From positions 2,914,001 to 2,978,000 of the forward strand of contig NZ_JASE01000005.1 of NCBI RefSeq assembly GCF_000622325.1: a stretch of DNA of 64,000 nucleotides. Reading direction: 5' to 3'. Of the stretch, positions 55,472-63,365 are shown piece after piece (the first letter of the stretch is position 1; each line of letters begins with the position of its first letter). The position numbers and the translations under genes are program-made. Source of the stretch: Sulfitobacter geojensis (GTDB lineage Bacteria; Pseudomonadota; Alphaproteobacteria; Rhodobacterales; Rhodobacteraceae). The notes beneath the pieces were generated by a model. The model was given only the letters and a program-made list of their open reading frames with translations, had not been told where the DNA came from and did no database searches.

Positions 55472-56356
55472 ATGGCCCAGCGTTTTGGTGGCAAATACAG
55501 CCCTGACGGCGACAGCGCCGCCCCTGCCAAGCAACAGCGGCGTGTGCAGGTGAACCCCGCAGGCGGGCGCAGCAACGTGATGTTCATTCCCGCGATTGTG
55601 CTGGTTGCAACCACCCTGGGCGACGGGGCCATCCCGATGACCCTTGGTCTGTCCGGTGCTGCCCTCTGGACGCTGTCCGCTTGGCTCCTGCGCGAGGGGT
55701 TAATCGCACAAGCCGCCTTTGAAGAGCGCAAGGTCGCCCGCCGTCCCGCCCTGCCGCGTAAAATACTGGCGGCTGTCGGCATGGGGGTCGGCGCGGCGCT
55801 GGCCGTGATGGCCCATCAGAACACCACCGATATCCTGTCGCCGCTCCTGTTCGGCATCTGCACCGGTGCCCTGCATCTGGCCGCCTTCGGCATTGATCCG
55901 CTCAAATCCAAAGGCATGGAAGGCATCGACACCTTTCAGCAAGACCGCGTTGCCCGTGTGGTGGACGAGGCCGAAAAACACCTGACTGCCATGACAGACG
56001 CCCTGACCCGCGCCGGCGATCGTCAAGCCCGCGCCAAGCTGGAAGATTTCCAGGACGCCGCCCGCACCCTGATCCGCACGGTCGAAGAAGATCCGCGCGA
56101 CCTGACGGCAGCGCGCAAATATCTGGGTGTGTACCTGCAAGGCGCGCGCGATGCGTCGATCAAATTCGCAGACATCTACAGCCGGACACAGGACGCCGGG
56201 GCGCGCACGGACTACATCGCGCTGCTGGACGATCTGGAACAGAATTTTGCCGCCCGCACGCAGAAATCCTTGCTGGATGACCGCAGCGATCTGACCATTG
56301 AAATCGACGTGCTGCGCGAGCGGCTGTCGCGCGAAGGGGTGCGCCTTGACCGGTAA
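55472..56356 (+). CDS. XpaC-like (5-bromo-4-chloroindolyl phosphate hydrolysis) protein
   Basis: A 294-aa protein. Four hydrophobic segments lie at about residues 36-75 and 97-135, followed by a helical cytosolic domain of 150 residues with heptad-like content and the ends EIDVLRERLSREGVRL. This matches XpaC/5-bromo-4-chloroindolyl phosphate hydrolysis proteins, named from a Bacillus plate phenotype rather than a known reaction. It directly precedes telA, the pairing seen in many genomes. Confidence 0.82.
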   Translation: MAQRFGGKYSPDGDSAAPAKQQRRVQVNPAGGRSNVMFIPAIVLVATTLGDGAIPMTLGLSGAALWTLSAWLLREGLIAQAAFEERKVARRPALPRKILAAVGMGVGAALAVMAHQNTTDILSPLLFGICTGALHLAAFGIDPLKSKGMEGIDTFQQDRVARVVDEAEKHLTAMTDALTRAGDRQARAKLEDFQDAARTLIRTVEEDPRDLTAARKYLGVYLQGARDASIKFADIYSRTQDAGARTDYIALLDDLEQNFAARTQKSLLDDRSDLTIEIDVLRERLSREGVRLDR

Positions 56357-56392
56357 GCGCCCTTCACCCAACACTTTAAGGAAGTGAATTAA

Positions 56393-57589
56393 ATGTCTGA
56401 CACCGTACGTGAAAAAGCCACTCAGTCTTTGGCCATGGTCGAGGAAGTGACCGCCGTTGTCCTGCCCGAACCCGCACAGGCCAATGCCATCGTCCCGCTG
56501 GAAAAAGCCGACAAGCCCATGGGCGACGAGATCAAGCGCCGCATGGCCGAGATCGACATGGACGACACGCAATCCATCGTTTCCTTCGGCTCGGCCGCGC
56601 AGGCCGAATTGCAGGAAATCAGCCAGTCGATGCTGGCCGATGTGCGCAACAAGGATGTCGGCCCCGCCGGTGATTCCCTGCGCAACATCGTCACGACAAT
56701 CCGTGGTTTTTCCGTGTCCGAACTGGACGTACGCCGCGACCGCAGCTGGTGGGAAAAACTGCTGGGCCGCGCCGCGCCCTTTGCCAAGTTCACCGCCAAG
56801 TTCGAAGAAGTGCAAAGCCAGATCGACCGGATCACCGACAACCTGCTCAGCCACGAACACACGCTGCTGAAAGACATCAAATCGCTGGATGTCCTCTATG
56901 AAAAAACACTCCAGTTTTATGATGAACTGGCGCTCTATATCTCTGCGGGCGAGGCAAAGCTGGCCGATCTGGACGCGACCACCATCCCTGCCAAGGAAAA
57001 AGAAGTCGAAGCTGCCGCCGAAAACGACGCCGTCATGGTGGCGCAGGAATTGCGCGACATGCGCGCCGCGCGCGACGATCTGGAACGCCGGGTGCATGAC
57101 CTGAAACTGACCCGTCAGGTCACCATGCAATCCCTGCCGTCCATCCGTCTGGTGCAGGAAAACGACAAATCGCTGGTGACCAAAATCAATTCGACCCTCG
57201 TGAACACCGTGCCCCTGTGGGAAACGCAACTGGCGCAGGCGGTCACCATCCAGCGGTCTGCCGAAGCGGCCGTTGCCGTGCGCGAAGCCAATGACCTGAC
57301 CAACGAATTGCTGACCTCGAACGCGAAAAACCTGCGTGACAGCAACAAGATCATCCGTCAGGAAATGGAGCGCGGTGTCTTTGACATCGAAGCCGTGAAA
57401 CAGGCCAACGCCGACCTGATTGGCACCATCGAAGAATCGCTGCAAATCGCGGATGAGGGCAAGGCCAAACGTGCCGCTGCCGAAGTGGAGCTGAAGGAAA
57501 TGGAAGCCAAGCTGCGCGATACACTGGCCGCGGCCAAAGCGAAAAAGACCGGTTTGGGCGATACCGCCGCCGGTTCCGTTTCGGGCTAA
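56393..57589 (+). CDS. telA: toxic anion resistance protein TelA
   Basis: A 398-aa soluble helical protein of the TelA/KlaA family, linked to tellurite and cell-wall stress tolerance. The segment DVRRDRSWWEKLLGRAAPF and YEKTLQFYDELALYISAGE are family blocks, followed by a long coiled-coil region and an Ala/Lys-rich end (LAAAKAKKTGL). GGAAG lies ten bases before the ATG. In this run it may be a peripheral partner of the XpaC-like membrane protein. Confidence 0.9.
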   Translation: MSDTVREKATQSLAMVEEVTAVVLPEPAQANAIVPLEKADKPMGDEIKRRMAEIDMDDTQSIVSFGSAAQAELQEISQSMLADVRNKDVGPAGDSLRNIVTTIRGFSVSELDVRRDRSWWEKLLGRAAPFAKFTAKFEEVQSQIDRITDNLLSHEHTLLKDIKSLDVLYEKTLQFYDELALYISAGEAKLADLDATTIPAKEKEVEAAAENDAVMVAQELRDMRAARDDLERRVHDLKLTRQVTMQSLPSIRLVQENDKSLVTKINSTLVNTVPLWETQLAQAVTIQRSAEAAVAVREANDLTNELLTSNAKNLRDSNKIIRQEMERGVFDIEAVKQANADLIGTIEESLQIADEGKAKRAAAEVELKEMEAKLRDTLAAAKAKKTGLGDTAAGSVSG

Positions 57590-57597
57590 TCCGGCAG

Positions 57598-58554
57598 ATG
57601 GCGGGCGCGGTGCACAAAATCATCAGGCGGTTGGGCGCTGCAACATGTGTTGCGGCCCTTGCCGCTTGTGCGGTTGAACCGGTGGTTGAACCTGTTGCCA
57701 AACCACAGGCCCGCCCCGCTGTCGTGGCCCCGCCCCCTGTCGTCGCCAAGCCGACCTCGCAGAAAAGCGCAATGCTGCGGCAGTATTTCAATCAGGTCGA
57801 ACAAGCCCAACGCGGTCAGGGATTGCTGCGCGAAGATGGCGGCGGGGTCGACACGCCCTTCACCGCCGATATGCTGGCGCGCAACTTTGAACAGATCGCA
57901 TTTTACAACGAATACGACGGCAACTTTTCCGGCCGTGGCGGGGCCAGCCCGCTGCGCCGGTGGGCCGATCCCGTGCGCATGCAGGTGATTTTTGGCGATG
58001 GTGTGCCGCCCTCCCAGCGCAAGGCCGATCAGGATGAAATCAACCGCTATTCCCGCCGTCTGGCGCGGGTCACCGGGCATCCTGTTTCAACCATCGGTAC
58101 GCCCAATTTCATCGTGATCATCGCCTCAGAAGACGACCGCGCCGAGGCCCTGACGCAGGCCGCGTCCCGCATGTCCGGCATATCGGCAAATTCGCTCAGC
58201 GCGTTTCGCGATATGCGCCGCGACACCTATTGTGCCGTCGCCGCCTTTGCCGCCGGTCCCGACCGCAGCACCTACACCGCTGCCGTGGCGGTGATCCGCG
58301 CCGAAAACCCCGATCTGTTGCGCCTGTCCTGCATTCACGAGGAACTGGCGCAAGGTCTTGGTCTTGCCAATGACAGCCCCGCCGCGCGTCCCTCGATCTT
58401 TAACGACGATGACGAATTCGCGCTGTTAACCAGCCACGACGAATTGCTGCTCAAGATGCTGTATGACAGTCGCCTGCGCCCCGGCATGAATGCCAAGGAC
58501 GCCGCCCCGATCACCCGCATCATCGCACGCGAACTGACCGGCGGGCCGCTTTAG
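57598..58554 (+). CDS. DUF2927 lipoprotein
   Basis: A 318-aa protein with a lipobox (AALAAC, cysteine at residue 24), a proline- and valine-rich linker (about 27-52), and a DUF2927 domain ending CIHEELAQGLGLANDSPAARP. The HEExxQ motif resembles the zinc-binding helix of a metallopeptidase, with a later acidic pair in the SIFNDDDEFALLT block. It is 8 bases downstream of telA. Peptidase activity is inference. Confidence 0.8.
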   Translation: MAGAVHKIIRRLGAATCVAALAACAVEPVVEPVAKPQARPAVVAPPPVVAKPTSQKSAMLRQYFNQVEQAQRGQGLLREDGGGVDTPFTADMLARNFEQIAFYNEYDGNFSGRGGASPLRRWADPVRMQVIFGDGVPPSQRKADQDEINRYSRRLARVTGHPVSTIGTPNFIVIIASEDDRAEALTQAASRMSGISANSLSAFRDMRRDTYCAVAAFAAGPDRSTYTAAVAVIRAENPDLLRLSCIHEELAQGLGLANDSPAARPSIFNDDDEFALLTSHDELLLKMLYDSRLRPGMNAKDAAPITRIIARELTGGPL

Positions 58555-58694
58555 AGCGCTGCACCGCTATCTTACAGAAACATCACGCTAAATTGCGCCA
58601 GCCCCACCGCCACGCCACGTTCGCGTGATCGCCATTGCGGCGGTGCGGCAGATGTCTATTTCGCCCTGTAGAACCACTTACAGGATTGTCTGAA

Positions 58695-59174
58695 ATGAAC
58701 GATGCGCTTGCCGCCAAATCTGCCACCATCCCTTTAATTCCTCTACTGCTGGCGGGTTTGATTGGCGAAATCGCCTTTGAACTTTACGCATGGCTGGTGT
58801 CGCCATTGCTCTTCGGCCTTAGCCTCGAACCGGCCAACCTTGTGATGGCTCTGACTCGCCTGTCGACCGGCATCCAACTGTCCTATGGTACCGCCTTTCC
58901 AATCCACTTTGTGATCGGGGCAGTCGGCTTTTCGCTGTTTCTCTGGATCGTCCACCGCGTAAGCGGCCGTGGCCTTGTGCTGTCAGGGGCTTTGGCAGGG
59001 CTTGCCTTGTGGTTTATCGCACAGGGCATTCTGGCACCGGTTGTAGGGCGTGATTTCATGATGGGCTTCGGGCCTTACACACAGTCCTCGTTCATCGGTC
59101 ACGTTGGCATGTGCCTGCTGATGGCGCTTGTCTTGCGCGCCCTTCTCCCCCGTTCGCAAACAGCCGCGGGCTGA
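58695..59174 (+). CDS. membrane protein of unknown function
   Basis: A 159-aa protein with four predicted helices and little soluble part. The sequence contains histidines and acidic residues within or near the membrane (IHFVIGAVGF, IVHRVSGRG, GHVGMCLLM). The ATG at 58695 is chosen because the upstream twenty residues are unlike a membrane start. It is separated by 140 bases from the DUF2927 gene and by 70 from the SPFH gene. No family recognised. Confidence 0.65.
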   Translation: MNDALAAKSATIPLIPLLLAGLIGEIAFELYAWLVSPLLFGLSLEPANLVMALTRLSTGIQLSYGTAFPIHFVIGAVGFSLFLWIVHRVSGRGLVLSGALAGLALWFIAQGILAPVVGRDFMMGFGPYTQSSFIGHVGMCLLMALVLRALLPRSQTAAG

Positions 59175-59244
59175 CGAAAACCCCATCGCCTTCGCCTTGC
59201 CCGCCCGCTATACTGCGGACGGGTACAACTTAAAGGGCTGCGTA

Positions 59245-60363
59245 ATGGGCATTTTCGATTTCCTCTCTGGTGAATTCATCGACGTCATCCACTGGGTCGA
59301 CGACACCCGCGACACCATGGTCTGGCGTTTTGAACGCGAAGCCCACGAAATCAAATACGGGGCCAAACTAACCGTGCGCGAAGGACAGGCGGCGGTGTTT
59401 GTGCACGAGGGCCAGCTGGCCGATGTCTTCACACCCGGCATGTATATGCTGGAAACCAACAACATGCCGATCCTGACAACGCTGCAACATTGGGACCACG
59501 GTTTCAAAAGCCCGTTCAAGTCGGAAATCTATTACGTCAACACGACGCGGTTCAATGATCTGAAATGGGGCACCAAGAACCCGATCATCGTGCGCGACCC
59601 CGAATTCGGCCCCGTGCGGCTGCGCGCCTATGGCACCTATGCTGTGCGCGTCAGCGATCCGGCGCGCTTCCTGACCGAAATCGTCGGCACCGACGGCGAA
59701 TTCACCATGGACGAAATCAGCTACCAGATCCGTAACATCATCGTTCAGGAATTCTCCCGCACCATCGCCCGCGCCCAGATCCCTGTTCTGGACATGGCCG
59801 CGAATACCCGCGAACTCAGCCAGCTTGTCGGCAAGGAAATCGCGGCGCAATTGGCAGAATACGGGCTGGCGATGCCGGAACTCTATATCGAAAACATCTC
59901 GCTCCCCCCCGCGGTGGAAGAGGTCATGGACAAACGGTCGTCCATGGGTGTGATCGGAAACCTCAATGAATACATGCAGTTCCAAGCCGCAGAGGCATTG
60001 GGGCGCGAAGGAGCCGGAGCCGGTGCAATTCAGGCCGGTCTGGGCGCGGGCCTTGGCATGCAAATCGGTCAGGCCGCCGCCGCCAGCGCAGGCCCATGGG
60101 GCGCACGCCCCGCCACGACCCAAGCGCCGATGGCACCGCCCCCGCCCCCCGTCGAGCATGTCTGGCACATCGCCGTGGCTGGCGAAACCACCGGCCCGTT
60201 TTCCAAAGCGGCCATGGGGCGCAAAGCGACAGAGGGCACGCTGACCCGCGACACCTATGTCTGGACCCCCGGTCAGGACGGTTGGCAACGCGCCGAGGAC
60301 GTCACCGAGCTGGCGCAGCTGTTCACCGTGATGCCCCCGCCCCCGCCCCCGCCCGCAGGCTAA
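59245..60363 (+). CDS. SPFH-domain protein with C-terminal GYF_2 domain
   Basis: A 372-aa cytosolic protein of the YdjI-like/virion-core-type SPFH family: the N-terminal stretch FLSGEFIDVIHWVDDTRDTM is conserved, the SPFH fold runs to about residue 220 and is followed by a Gly/Ala-rich hinge (GAGAGAIQAGLGAGLG). The last 70 residues form a GYF_2 module, VWHIAVAGETTGPFSKAAM and TYVWTPGQDGWQRAED. Proline runs flank it: PPPPP before and PPPPPPP at the very end. Other members usually end in a zinc ribbon. Start 59245 begins the conserved part. Confidence 0.88.
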   Translation: MGIFDFLSGEFIDVIHWVDDTRDTMVWRFEREAHEIKYGAKLTVREGQAAVFVHEGQLADVFTPGMYMLETNNMPILTTLQHWDHGFKSPFKSEIYYVNTTRFNDLKWGTKNPIIVRDPEFGPVRLRAYGTYAVRVSDPARFLTEIVGTDGEFTMDEISYQIRNIIVQEFSRTIARAQIPVLDMAANTRELSQLVGKEIAAQLAEYGLAMPELYIENISLPPAVEEVMDKRSSMGVIGNLNEYMQFQAAEALGREGAGAGAIQAGLGAGLGMQIGQAAAASAGPWGARPATTQAPMAPPPPPVEHVWHIAVAGETTGPFSKAAMGRKATEGTLTRDTYVWTPGQDGWQRAEDVTELAQLFTVMPPPPPPPAG

Positions 60364-60392
60364 GACCACGCCAGAGCCTCACGATATCTCCC

Positions 60393-60427
60393 CATCAGGC
60401 GGCCTGAAACTTTCGGGCCGCCTGATG
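60393..60427 (+). terminator. hairpin overlapping the cytochrome gene start
   Basis: Perfect 12-bp arms CATCAGGCGGCC (60393-60404) and GGCCGCCTGATG (60416-60427) around an 11-base loop, followed by CGTTTCTTCTC. It lies 30 bases after the SPFH stop and includes the ATG at 60425. It may end the SPFH transcript or restrain translation of the next gene. Confidence 0.6.
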
Positions 60428-61000
60428 CGTTTCTTCTCTATGTTTTATCCGTCGGCTTTCACCCATTACCTGCCTTCCCGCCGCGCCGTGCTCAAGGCGG
60501 TGCATTGGGCCATGGTACCCCTGCTGATCTGGTTCCTGCTGGTCACCCCCGACGACGTGCTGCCCTTCGGGGCAAAGGCGTTCCAAGCCCACTCCATGCT
60601 CGCGCTGTTCTTTGTCACGCTCTGCCTGCTCTGGACCGCAGATTACCTGCGCCGTGGCCTTGCCAGTCGCCCCGGCCCGAAACTGTCCCCATGGGCGCGC
60701 ACTACCCATCAACTTTTGCATAAATTCCTGATCTGGGGGCTGTTCGGCATCGCGCTGACCGGTTTTCTGCTGGGGCTCACCTCTGCCGTGCTGCTTAAGG
60801 CCGGTGGGTTTCTACCCATCGCACCGCCCCTCGACATGAAACAAGCGAATGAAATCATTGGCGCGGTCCATATCTTTGAATTCTACCTCGTCGCCCTCAT
60901 CGCCGTGATCCATGCGCTGTTTCACATCTGGCGGCACGTCCATCTGCGCGACAATGCCCTGCGGATTATGACCCCCAAGGCCCTGCACCGCTTTTTATAA
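60425..61000 (+). CDS. cytochrome b561-like membrane protein
   Basis: A 191-aa protein with four or five helices and histidines placed as in diheme b-type cytochromes: AVHWAMVPLL, AHSMLALF, THQLLHKFLIWGLF, VHIFEFY and HALFHIWRHV. Its function is probably membrane electron transfer, to an unknown partner. Two starts are possible: ATG 60425, inside the hairpin at 60393-60427, or ATG 60440. Neither has a good ribosome site, so I keep the longer frame. Confidence 0.78.
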   Translation: MRFFSMFYPSAFTHYLPSRRAVLKAVHWAMVPLLIWFLLVTPDDVLPFGAKAFQAHSMLALFFVTLCLLWTADYLRRGLASRPGPKLSPWARTTHQLLHKFLIWGLFGIALTGFLLGLTSAVLLKAGGFLPIAPPLDMKQANEIIGAVHIFEFYLVALIAVIHALFHIWRHVHLRDNALRIMTPKALHRFL

Positions 61001-61045
61001 GCAACGCCGCTGGCAGAGCCGCACGTTGAGCGCTATGTCTGGGCC

Positions 61046-62155
61046 ATGGACGATCACCTGACCCCAGACGCCCCCCAATCGGAATATCGCTTTCCCTGCG
61101 ATACCTGTGGCAGCGACCTGCGTTACGCGCCGGATGCCGGGCGGCTGGTTTGTGATCATTGCGGCAATACCGAAGCCATAGAAGGCAGCGGTTTTACCCT
61201 GCACCCCATCGCGGAGCTTGATCTGCGCGCCGGGCTCGACGCAGATTTGCCCGCCGACCAGATGGAAGAAACCCGCGTCACCACCTGCCCCAATTGCGCC
61301 GCGCAGGTGGAATTCGACGCGGGCAAACACGCCACCGAATGCCCGTTCTGCGCCACACCCGTAGTGATTGATTCCGGCACCAACCGCCACATCAAACCCC
61401 GCGCCGTGCTGCCCTTTGCGCTGACCCAAGAGGTCGCGCGCGATGCAATGAATGACTGGCTGGGTGCGTTGTGGTTCGCCCCCAACGGTTTGCAGGAATA
61501 CGCCCGCAAGGGGCGGCGGATGCAAGGCATCTATGTCCCCTACTGGACCTATGACGCCAACACTGACAGCAGCTATTCCGGCCAGCGCGGCACCGTCTAC
61601 TATGTCAGCCAAACCGTGATGCGCGACGGCAAACGCGTCACCCGCCAAGTACCCAAAGTGCGCTGGCGTGCTGCTTCGGGACGGGTCACGCGGTTCTTTG
61701 ACGATGTTCTGGTGCTGGCCTCCAAATCGCTGCCCAAGAAATACACCGATGCGCTGGAGCCGTGGGACCTGTCGGCCCTCGAACCCTATGCGCCTGAATA
61801 CCTTGCCGGTTTCCGCGCCGAAGCCTATGCAGTCTCGCTGAGAGACGGCTTTGTCGAGGCCCGCGCCCATATGGACCGCGTGATCGAACGTGACGTGAAA
61901 TTCGACATCGGCGGCGACCGCCAGCGGGTGCACAACATCGACACGCGCCTCAACAACCTGACCTTCAAACATGTGCTGCTGCCGGTCTGGTTGGCAGCCT
62001 ATAAATACCGTGGCAAAACCTATCGCTTTGTCGTCAACGGACGCACCGGACGGGTACAGGGCGAACGCCCCTACTCGGCCATCAAAATCACCATCGCGGT
62101 GATCCTTGGCGCAATTGCCGCCGGGATCATCGGTTATCTGGCAGCACAAAAATGA
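61046..62155 (+). CDS. double zinc-ribbon, tail-anchored membrane protein
   Basis: A 369-aa protein. Two zinc ribbons are explicit: Cys18/21 with Cys36/39 (CDTCG, CDHCG) and Cys81/84 with Cys99/102 (CPNC, CPFC). A beta-rich middle part follows (YVPYWTYDANTDSSYSG), and one hydrophobic helix lies at the C-terminus (IKITIAVILGAIAAGIIGYL) with a short lysine end. Such proteins are sometimes annotated as TFIIB-type zinc ribbon or primosomal helicase; no helicase motif is present. The layout recalls YdjG of Bacillus. Its ATG/stop overlaps the nitroreductase gene by four bases. Confidence 0.82.
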   Translation: MDDHLTPDAPQSEYRFPCDTCGSDLRYAPDAGRLVCDHCGNTEAIEGSGFTLHPIAELDLRAGLDADLPADQMEETRVTTCPNCAAQVEFDAGKHATECPFCATPVVIDSGTNRHIKPRAVLPFALTQEVARDAMNDWLGALWFAPNGLQEYARKGRRMQGIYVPYWTYDANTDSSYSGQRGTVYYVSQTVMRDGKRVTRQVPKVRWRAASGRVTRFFDDVLVLASKSLPKKYTDALEPWDLSALEPYAPEYLAGFRAEAYAVSLRDGFVEARAHMDRVIERDVKFDIGGDRQRVHNIDTRLNNLTFKHVLLPVWLAAYKYRGKTYRFVVNGRTGRVQGERPYSAIKITIAVILGAIAAGIIGYLAAQK

Positions 62156-62826
62156 CCCCTTACGACACTCTGCACGACACGCTGAAAACACGCTATTCCT
62201 GCCGCGCCTTTCGCCCCGACCCCGTACCCGATGCCACCATTTCCAAGATTGTAGAGGCCGCACGCCACGTGCCCTCATGGTGCAACGCCCAGCCCTGGCA
62301 GGTCACAATCACCAAGGGCGCAGCCACGGACGCCTTTCGCGCCATGATCACCGATCTGGCCGCAACCGGCACCCTACCCGCACCCGACCTCGCCTGGCCC
62401 GCCGGATACAGCGGTGCCTACGCCGAACGCCGCCGCACCTGCGGTTTTCAACTTTATGATTCAGTCGGCATCGAAAAGGCTGATCGTGCAGGGCGCGCCG
62501 CCCAGATGATGCGCAACTATGCCCTGTTTGACGCGCCCCATGTCGCCATCATCCACTCCCCTGCCGAACTTGGGCCCTACGGTGCCATGGACAGCGGCGG
62601 CTTTGTCACCGCCTTCACGCTGGCCGCGACAGCCCTTGGCGTGGCCACCATCCCCCAAGCCGCCATCGCCGCCTATGCCCCACAAGTGCGCGACCACCTC
62701 GGCATCGCGGATGACCGGCTGGTGCTCTGCGCGATCTCTTTCGGCTTTGCCGACACGGACCACCCCGCCAACGGGTTCCGCACCGAACGCGCCACCCCCG
62801 CCGATATCATCGCGTGGAAAGAATAA
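62152..62826 (+). CDS. nitroreductase family protein
   Basis: A 224-aa flavoenzyme. The FMN-binding opening [35 protein letters not shown] is typical, shown by SCRAFRP and [10 protein letters not shown], and the C-terminal [13 protein letters not shown] carries the second FMN region. Such enzymes reduce nitro-compounds, quinones or enones with NAD(P)H. It is coupled on both sides: the start overlaps the zinc-ribbon gene and the stop overlaps the dtd start as TAATG. No substrate can be read. Confidence 0.9.
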   Translation: MTPYDTLHDTLKTRYSCRAFRPDPVPDATISKIVEAARHVPSWCNAQPWQVTITKGAATDAFRAMITDLAATGTLPAPDLAWPAGYSGAYAERRRTCGFQLYDSVGIEKADRAGRAAQMMRNYALFDAPHVAIIHSPAELGPYGAMDSGGFVTAFTLAATALGVATIPQAAIAAYAPQVRDHLGIADDRLVLCAISFGFADTDHPANGFRTERATPADIIAWKE

Positions 62827-63269
62827 TGCGCGCGCTCCTGCAACGCGTCACCGCCGCAAGCGTTACCGTGGACGGCACCAAAATTTCCGAAATCGCCAAC
62901 GGTCTGCTGATCTTTGTCTGCGCCATGCCGGATGACACGCCCGACACCGCCAAAGCCCTCGCCGCAAAAATTGCCAAACTGCGCCTGTTCAAGGATGCCG
63001 ACGGCAAAATGAACCTCAGCCTGCCCCAGACCGGCGGCGGTGCCCTTGTGGTCAGCCAGTTCACCTTGGCCGCAGATACCACACGCGGCACCCGACCCGG
63101 TTTCTCCCGTGCCGCCAAGCCCGCGCTTGCAAATACGCTCTACGAAAATTTCGCCGACGAAATCGCGGCCCTCGGCATCCCCACACAGCGCGGTAAATTC
63201 GGCGCGGACATGTCCGTTGCGCTCACCAACGACGGCCCCGTCACGATCTGGCTCGACACCGATACATAA
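62826..63269 (+). CDS. dtd: D-aminoacyl-tRNA deacylase
   Basis: A 147-aa DTD enzyme that hydrolyses D-amino acids and glycine from mischarged tRNA. The SQFTLAAD motif of the active site is at about residues 78-85 and the Gly-cisPro loop is in [11 protein letters not shown] at the C-terminus. The chosen ATG gives [17 protein letters not shown], the typical start; the frame is open 4 codons upstream. It overlaps the nitroreductase stop. It closes the plus-strand run. Confidence 0.95.
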   Translation: MRALLQRVTAASVTVDGTKISEIANGLLIFVCAMPDDTPDTAKALAAKIAKLRLFKDADGKMNLSLPQTGGGALVVSQFTLAADTTRGTRPGFSRAAKPALANTLYENFADEIAALGIPTQRGKFGADMSVALTNDGPVTIWLDTDT

Positions 63270-63365
63270 TTCCTGTTGGTTTTGGTGAGCCCGCAGCCTC
63301 CTCGATTCTCACCACCTCCATCATCCCCCGCGAAGACGCCCGCAGGGCGGATGAGCGCGCGCGGC

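Noticed and set aside
55700-57445. 581-codon open frame on the minus strand across the XpaC-like and telA genes
   Set aside because: It is antisense to two well-supported genes, has a His/Gln/Gly-rich composition typical of reverse frames in GC-rich DNA, and shows no family motif.
61046-62155. annotation of the zinc-ribbon protein as a primosomal helicase
   Set aside because: No Walker motifs or helicase blocks; only zinc ribbons, a beta-rich middle and a C-terminal membrane helix are present.
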